This document shows, one piece after another, positions 59,223-64,000 of a DNA stretch of 64,000 bases (positions within the stretch are counted from its first letter, which is position 1; each line of letters starts with the position of its first letter). The notes below the pieces were generated by a model. It saw only the letters and a list, made by a program, of their open reading frames with translations, had not been told where the DNA came from and made no database searches. The DNA lies in the NCBI RefSeq assembly GCF_006546985.1, contig NZ_VATK01000021.1, positions 1 to 64,000 of the forward strand. The letters run 5' to 3'. The stretch is from Bacillus sp. 03113 (GTDB lineage: Bacteria; Bacillota; Bacilli; Bacillales; Cytobacillaceae). The position numbers and the translations under genes were made by a program.

Positions 59223-60110
59223 CTAACTTCTTAATCCTTCTTGGATCATTACTTTTTTTAAATAATGTAATACTTCTTTACGTAAATCAGAACGTTTGAG
59301 AGAAAAATCAATTGTTGCAGTTATAAATCCAATCTTTTTCCCAATATCATATCTTTGCCCTTCGAACTGAAAGGCTAATACAGATTGAGATTCATTCAAA
59401 ATTTTAATAGCATCTGTTAACTGAACTTCTCCCCTGTGATCCTCTGGCAAATCTTTTAAAATATTAAAAATCTCAGGAGATAATACATATCGACCCATAA
59501 TGGCATAACGGGATGGTGCTTGGTGCTTTTCTGGTTTTTCGATCACTGATTCAATTTGAATAACATTTTCCTTCAATACGTCCCCTGTTGATTTGATGAT
59601 TCCATAATTAGACACTTCTTCCTTATCTACTTCTTGCACCCCTACAACTGAGGAATGATAACGATCATAGATCTCTATTAACTGTTTTAAACAAGGCTTC
59701 TTAGATTGTACAATGTCATCTCCAAGTAAAACAGCGAATGGTTCATGACCAATAAAGCTTCGACCACAATATATGGCATGCCCTAACCCTTTTGGTTCTT
59801 TTTGGCGAATATAATGGATATTGATTAAGTTTGAGATTTTTTGAATTTCATTCAATAATGTATGCTGATTTTTTTTTAATAGTGTCTCTTCTAGTTCATA
59901 GGATTTATCAAAATGATCCTCAATTGATCGTTTATTTCGACCACTAATAATAATAATATCTTCTATCCCTGATTCGACCGCTTCTTCCACAATATATTGA
60001 ATCGCTGGCTTATCTACTATAGGCAGCATTTCTTTGGGCAATGCTTTGGTGGCAGGAAGAAATCTTGTCCCTAAGCCTGCAGCAGGGATAATTGCTTTAC
60101 GAATCTTCAA
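59223..60110 (-). CDS. galU: UTP-glucose-1-phosphate uridylyltransferase (GalU/GtaB)
   Basis: About 295 residues. It forms UDP-glucose from UTP and glucose-1-phosphate. Motifs are KAIIPAAGLGTRFLPATKAL (nucleotide binding), PKEMLPIVDKPAIQYIVEEA, RQKEPKGLGHAIYCGRSFIG, VLLGDDIV, and VIEKPE with GRYVLSPEIF near the acceptor site. The TTG at 60110 lies eight bases behind GAGGAG and gives the usual family start (KIRKAIIPAAG); an ATG six bases upstream is too close. It is the first gene of the galU-ugd operon. Confidence 0.93.
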   Translation of the reverse strand: MKIRKAIIPAAGLGTRFLPATKALPKEMLPIVDKPAIQYIVEEAVESGIEDIIIISGRNKRSIEDHFDKSYELEETLLKKNQHTLLNEIQKISNLINIHYIRQKEPKGLGHAIYCGRSFIGHEPFAVLLGDDIVQSKKPCLKQLIEIYDRYHSSVVGVQEVDKEEVSNYGIIKSTGDVLKENVIQIESVIEKPEKHQAPSRYAIMGRYVLSPEIFNILKDLPEDHRGEVQLTDAIKILNESQSVLAFQFEGQRYDIGKKIGFITATIDFSLKRSDLRKEVLHYLKKVMIQEGLRS

Positions 60111-60116
60111 TCCCAT

Positions 60117-60440
60117 CTCTCCTCTTGGGACGATTGGTTCATTTAAAAAAACAATCGTTTATTTTTGTGCACACCCGCTCTTAAATCTTTTTAATTTAAA
60201 AAGTTAAGTTCTTTTGCTATTAATACTATGCATTTTATTCGAGATGGTTTGGACGGTTCTCTTGCAAAAATAGAAAAGCGAAAAACGCTCTTACTCTGTT
60301 TCTAAGCAAATATCTAATAATCTGTCCAATATGAGTAAGGTATCCTATACAAAATAAGGATTAAAACATATTTTAGTAGCATAGATAAATAAATTAATAT
60401 TTTTTACAATTGGTTTACAGTAGAAGGAGGTAAAAGATAA
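60117..60440. other. Divergent intergenic region between galU and the cotSA-like gene
   Basis: It contains no gene. It must hold promoters for both directions. An imperfect AAGCG...CGCTT repeat lies near 60278-60290. CATAGATAA at 60381 resembles a sporulation sigma -10 element but lacks a convincing partner, so no promoter is called. Confidence 0.4.
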
Positions 60441-62102
60441 ATGAAAGTATTAATGATTTGTACGGAAAAACTACCTATTCCTCCTGTATTAGGGGGTGCC
60501 ATTCAAACATATATTGCAGGGAATCTTCCTTTCTTAAGAAAAAATCATAAAGTTACGGTATTAGGAACAAATGATCCATCTTTACCAGATTCAGAGATAA
60601 TTGATGGAATAAACTATGTTCGTGTACCCGGAAAAATTCTAGAAATTTATATGGAGGGTGTTGTTCGTTATATAGAAGGAAATCAATTTGATCTTATTCA
60701 TATTTTTAATCGCCCTCGCCTTGTCTTACCTGTTCGCAAAGCTGCTCCACACTCAAAAATTACTTTAAGTATGCATAATGATATGTTCAATCCAGAAAAG
60801 ATTAACCCTGAAGAAGCGAAGGAAGCTATCGAGCAAGTTTCAAATATCATCACTGTTAGCAACTACATTGGTAACGTAATCAAAAATTTATATCCTCAAG
60901 CATCGTCTAAGGTACGTACCATCTATTCTGGAGTGGATGCGGAAAGATTTTTGCCTGGAAATCATCCGAAAATGCGAAAAATACGTCATCAATTAAGACA
61001 AGAAAATGGCATTGAAAATAAAACTGTCATATTTTTCGCTGGAAGACTCTCTCATAACAAGGGTGTTGATCTGCTGATTAGAGCCTTGCCTGAGCTTTCA
61101 AAGAGATTTAAAGATTTAGCAGTAGTCATTGCAGGTAGTAAATGGTTTAGTCAAGATGGAATAACAGATTATATTGCTTATGTTAAATCTTTAGCTAAAA
61201 AACTAACGGTTCCAGTTATATCCACAGGTTACGTAAAAGCCGATGAAATTCAAAACTGGTTCGCAGCAGCTGATTTATTTGTCTGTACTTCCCAATGGCA
61301 GGAGCCTCTAGCAAGGGTTCATTATGAAGCGATGGCGGCTGGTCTTCCGATCATTACAACAGCAAGGGGAGGAAATCCAGAAGTAATTCAACCATCAGAA
61401 AACGGTTTTGTTATCGAAAACCCTGAGGATCCAAGTCAATTTGCAGAGAAAATTTCAATGATATTATCCAATAAAGCAATGATGAGAAAAATGGGAGAGC
61501 GAGGAAGAGAGATTGCAATTTCCCGTTATCAATGGAATCGAGTTGCTTCTGAACTATTAGAGGTATGGGAGCAATCTGCTATGCCTTCAACGAGCTTATC
61601 ACCAGTCTCATCTCCAGAAAAAGTAACAAACCTAACCACAAATGATACGAAAAAAGTTAACAAAGTAAAAACTAAAAAAGCAGAAACGAATAAGAAATCT
61701 ATCTCTTTTTCAACTGATTCTCTAAAACAATCAGAACAAATAAAAGTGAATCAAAAAAATAAAGATGAGAAAAAAGTTCCGAAAATCCAACAAAATCAAG
61801 AGAATTCCCTTCAAAAAGATAATATGACCTCCGTTAAGAAAGAAAAGGAACTTGAAACAACCGATCATAGCATTTGGAGTTTTAGAAAAGTGGAAGTCAT
61901 TGAAGAAGAATTCTTTTTTAGAAAAGGGAAAGTCATTGAAGAAGAATTCTCTTTTAGAAAAACAAAAAGTAATAAAACAGATATTAGTTTTTATAGGAGA
62001 AACGAAGATAATGAAGATAATAAGGAAGAAAAAGATATCAAGTTCAGCAATGATAATAAAAGGGTAGTTGCTGATTTTCAATGGAGAAAAAGGAATTCTT
62101 GA
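60441..62102 (+). CDS. CotSA-like glycosyltransferase family 4 with repeat-bearing C-terminal tail
   Basis: A 553-residue protein. Residues 1-385 are a GT-B glycosyltransferase very like the spore-coat protein CotSA of Bacillus: TEKLPIPPVLGGAIQTYIAG, SNYIGNVI, FFAGRLSHNKGVDLLIRALP, and the donor-binding CTSQWQEPLARVHYEAMAAG with GNPEVI. Residues 386-553 form a tail absent from CotSA, first lysine/threonine/asparagine-rich. Then come four 12-residue units beginning FRK or FYR (two contain VIEEEF), and the protein ends with QWRKRNS. It probably glycosylates coat components in the mother cell during sporulation. The neighbouring UDP-sugar genes could supply donors. Confidence 0.85.
   Translation: MKVLMICTEKLPIPPVLGGAIQTYIAGNLPFLRKNHKVTVLGTNDPSLPDSEIIDGINYVRVPGKILEIYMEGVVRYIEGNQFDLIHIFNRPRLVLPVRKAAPHSKITLSMHNDMFNPEKINPEEAKEAIEQVSNIITVSNYIGNVIKNLYPQASSKVRTIYSGVDAERFLPGNHPKMRKIRHQLRQENGIENKTVIFFAGRLSHNKGVDLLIRALPELSKRFKDLAVVIAGSKWFSQDGITDYIAYVKSLAKKLTVPVISTGYVKADEIQNWFAAADLFVCTSQWQEPLARVHYEAMAAGLPIITTARGGNPEVIQPSENGFVIENPEDPSQFAEKISMILSNKAMMRKMGERGREIAISRYQWNRVASELLEVWEQSAMPSTSLSPVSSPEKVTNLTTNDTKKVNKVKTKKAETNKKSISFSTDSLKQSEQIKVNQKNKDEKKVPKIQQNQENSLQKDNMTSVKKEKELETTDHSIWSFRKVEVIEEEFFFRKGKVIEEEFSFRKTKSNKTDISFYRRNEDNEDNKEEKDIKFSNDNKRVVADFQWRKRNS
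61881..62024 (+). repeat. Four tandem 36-bp units in the cotSA-like gene
   Basis: Units start at 61881, 61917, 61953 and 61989. The first two are nearly identical and encode FRKVEVIEEEFF and FRKGKVIEEEFS. The third and fourth are degenerate (FRKTKSNKTDIS, FYRRNEDNEDNK). Confidence 0.85.
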
Positions 62103-62158
62103 ATATTTTCTCCAGCATTATTGAGCAGTATAAGCTCTAGAGAATCAAGTAGCAAAGG

Positions 62159-62363
62159 TGTGGAATAACTGCTCGTAAAAAACCGACGACGAGCAGGACG
62201 TCCTAGTTAGGCGAATGCCACAAGATGTAGAATGTATAGGCGTGATTGGTGAAATAAGACTTTTCTTTTGGCTTCAGCCCTTAGAAAAATCAATGAATCT
62301 CTACGGTGGCTAACCATCAGTGGAGGGTGGACGAACCCCCCACTGATGGAAGTTTCACTTTAT
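62159..62363. repeat. Dispersed palindromic repeat, copy Q
   Basis: The partner of 47288-47486, with the same order of conserved phrases (CCGACGAC, AGGACGTCCTAGT, AGGCGAATGCCACA, GCGTGATTGGT, CTAACCATCAGTGG). The right end is TGATGGAAGTTTCACTTTAT. It carries a different internal insert (62251-62318) from copy P. Confidence 0.8.
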
Positions 62364-62380
62364 TTGATGGCTCTGTTAAA

Positions 62381-62490
62381 TAAAACAGTTGATTTTCGGA
62401 ATATTAATGAAGCCTTGTTTCAAAGAATATGAAACAAGGCTTCATACGAATAAACCAATAATCGTATTTAACAAAAAATATTCTTTAACA
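62381..62490. repeat. Short dispersed repeat, copy B (MITE-like)
   Basis: Its ends (CTGTTAAATAA, GTTGATTTT and CAAAAAATATTCTTTAAC) match copy A at 56170-56274. The centre is a different perfect hairpin, GAAGCCTTGTTTC with GAAACAAGGCTTC. Confidence 0.7.
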
Positions 62491-62547
62491 TAATCTATAT
62501 GATAAATGTTGTAGTTCATAAAGTTTATCGAAAGGAACATGTAAAGA

Positions 62548-63561
62548 ATGTCCAACCATAAAAAAATTCTTGTTACTGGATGTGCTGGTTTTATCGGCTT
62601 TCACTTATCAAGTCGATTATTATTAGAAGGCTTTTCAGTAATAGGAATTGATAACTTAAATGATTATTATGATGTAAACTTAAAAAAAGCAAGATTAGCA
62701 TTATTAAAAAGAAATAGACAATTTTCTTTTACCTTTGCTTCAATTGAGGATTATAAAATGATCGATCAAATTTTTTCTGAATACACTCCTTCTATTGTCA
62801 TTCATTTAGCTGCTCAAGCTGGTGTTCGATACAGCCTGGAAAATCCTCATGCATATATCCAATCCAATATTGAAGGCTTTATGAATGTATTAGAATCTTG
62901 TAAGAAATATCCAGTAGAGCATCTTTTATATGCATCCTCAAGCTCCGTTTATGGTGCAAATAAAACCATTCCATTTTCTGTAGAAGATCCTGTTGATCAT
63001 CCAGTTAGCATTTATGCAGCTACTAAGAAAGCGAATGAACTAATGGCCCATACTTACAGTTATTTATATGAAATGCCTACAACAGGATTGCGCTTTTTCA
63101 CTGTATATGGTCCATGGGGTAGACCAGATATGGCGCTATTTACATTTACACAAGCAATTCTAGAAGGAAATGCTATAAAAGTATTTAATTCAGGGAATAT
63201 GAACCGGGACTTCACCTACATTGATGATATTATCGAAGGAATTGTTCGATTAATACCTCATAAACCAACCCCCATGCAATCTGAAAATCATACAAGTAAA
63301 GCCCCTTATAAAATATACAATATTGGTAGTAATCAATCTGTAAATCTACTGAAATTTATATCAGTAATTGAAGAAAAACTCCAAAAAAAAGCTAAAAAAG
63401 AGTTGTTACCTCTTCAACCAGGTGATATCCAAGAAACCTATGCGAATATAAATGATTTGATAAAGGATATTGGCTTCAAGCCATCAACCTCAATTGAAGA
63501 GGGAATTAATAAATTTGTGGATTGGTATATAGACTTCTATGACGTAAATAAAGATGGCTAA
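62548..63561 (+). CDS. NAD-dependent sugar epimerase, UDP-glucuronate 4-epimerase type
   Basis: A 337-residue extended SDR. Motifs are [19 protein letters not shown] (NAD fold), [19 protein letters not shown] (the DNLNDYYD phrase is typical of UDP-glucuronate 4-epimerases such as CapI/LspL), [11 protein letters not shown], the catalytic serine in [16 protein letters not shown] (YxxxK) and [11 protein letters not shown]. It would turn UDP-glucuronate into UDP-galacturonate for a surface or spore polysaccharide. The ATG follows GAAAGGAAC. UDP-glucose dehydrogenase nearby supports the substrate. Related UDP-glucose 4-epimerases are an alternative. Confidence 0.9.
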   Translation: MSNHKKILVTGCAGFIGFHLSSRLLLEGFSVIGIDNLNDYYDVNLKKARLALLKRNRQFSFTFASIEDYKMIDQIFSEYTPSIVIHLAAQAGVRYSLENPHAYIQSNIEGFMNVLESCKKYPVEHLLYASSSSVYGANKTIPFSVEDPVDHPVSIYAATKKANELMAHTYSYLYEMPTTGLRFFTVYGPWGRPDMALFTFTQAILEGNAIKVFNSGNMNRDFTYIDDIIEGIVRLIPHKPTPMQSENHTSKAPYKIYNIGSNQSVNLLKFISVIEEKLQKKAKKELLPLQPGDIQETYANINDLIKDIGFKPSTSIEEGINKFVDWYIDFYDVNKDG

Positions 63562-63596
63562 AGAAGTAAATAATTCTAAAATAATTTTAAAAAAAC

Positions 63597-64000
63597 TCAT
63601 CGATGATTAACCAAAAAATGTTCTGAACGATATTCGGTTGGTGATTTACCTACCTTTTTTTTAAAAACATGATTAAAATATCTTGGGTTTTCATAGCCAA
63701 CCTGTTGACAAATTTTATGGATTTTTTCATTGGTTGTCCTTAATAGAACTTTTGCTCTTGTTACTCGAATTTCTGTCATATAATCGAAAATTGTTACTCC
63801 CACTAATTTTGAAAAAATACTACTTATATAAGCAGGACTTATGTGAAAACACTTCCCAATATCATCCAAGCTTATGCATTGATCAAAATTAGAATTTAGG
63901 TAGTTTTTTACATCTCCTATTAACTTTTCTTTATATGATATTTTATTTTCATCTAAATATTGTATTGTTCTACTGATTAAACTTTTTATCCAGTAATTAA
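63597..64000 (-). CDS. AraC-family DNA-binding protein, C-terminal part (runs off window)
   Basis: The minus-strand frame is open from the window edge to the stop at 63597 (134 residues visible). The last 100 residues form an AraC-type double helix-turn-helix: SLDDIGKCFHISPAYISSIF, then RVTRAKVLLRTTNEKIHKIC and QVGYENPRYFNHVFKKKVGK, SPTEYR. The preceding residues (NYWIKSLISRTIQYLDENKI) look like the linker seen in YesN-type response regulators. The N-terminal domain lies beyond the window. It converges with the epimerase gene. Confidence 0.85.
   Translation of the reverse strand, partial: NYWIKSLISRTIQYLDENKISYKEKLIGDVKNYLNSNFDQCISLDDIGKCFHISPAYISSIFSKLVGVTIFDYMTEIRVTRAKVLLRTTNEKIHKICQQVGYENPRYFNHVFKKKVGKSPTEYRSEHFLVNHR

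Noticed and set aside
61731-62081. 116-codon minus-strand frame rich in phenylalanine
   Set aside because: It is the complement of the low-complexity lysine-rich tail of the CotSA-like gene; composition is an artefact of that tail.

Overview
The window looks like the chromosome of an AT-rich, endospore-forming member of the Bacillaceae. Three observations support this: strong AGGAGG-type ribosome sites before most genes, frequent TTG and GTG starts, and homologues of Bacillus proteins (RacA, CotSA, CwlK, YpiB, YkuK, YpbS). No intact prophage, insertion sequence, CRISPR array or rRNA operon is visible.

Layout, 0-20 kb: a broken YnfA-type gene at the left edge; a TetR regulator; a GyrI-like protein; a YpiB-like protein; a dedA-uppP pair (undecaprenyl-phosphate recycling); adenosine deaminase; a membrane metallophosphatase. 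Next comes a fructan-utilisation operon (lipoprotein, two ABC permeases, GH32 enzyme, LacI repressor) with a near-perfect sigma-A promoter and palindromic operators. A HAD phosphatase, an MFS pump, an unknown 555-residue membrane protein, a GNAT/CDGSH iron-sulfur pair and an LtrA protein follow.

20-36 kb: a class A penicillin-binding protein, a SAM methyltransferase, then a patchy accessory zone. It holds a RibD/TetR chimera joined at a palindrome, CwlK, an orphan 53-residue CAT antiterminator domain, an SDR and a zinc alcohol dehydrogenase, an MFS pump, lipoproteins including a cytochrome P460, small gene remnants, and a TetR regulator. The TetR control region is duplicated 3.8 kb away. The zone ends with a PNPOx-like protein, a possible transposase remnant, a DUF3995 protein, and a marR-arsA-small-ORF unit.

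36-48 kb: isoleucyl-tRNA synthetase behind a T-box-like leader; a GNAT; a Xer-type recombinase with its own dif-like 11-6-11 site; a LysR regulator divergent from an ACT-domain/MFS fusion; exonuclease III; small proteins; and a tRNA-like RNA without a canonical anticodon arm.

48-64 kb: a 1938-residue secreted protein with two glycoside-hydrolase modules (GH27-like and GH31); cyclophilin; YkuK; a ClpP paralogue; an ECF-like sigma factor; RacA. At the right end is a UDP-sugar and spore-coat neighbourhood: UDP-glucose dehydrogenase and GalU on one strand, a CotSA-like glycosyltransferase with a repeat-bearing tail and a UDP-glucuronate-4-epimerase-like protein on the other, then a partial AraC regulator.

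Several families of short dispersed repeats sit in intergenic spaces, at about 2.6, 47.3, 55.4, 56.2, 62.2 and 62.4 kb. The most interesting observations are the ACT-MFS fusion, the dif-like site beside its recombinase, the tRNA-like RNA, the dual glycoside hydrolase, the palindrome-joined gene chimera and the duplicated TetR operator region. All functions are inferred from reading the sequence; no database search was run.
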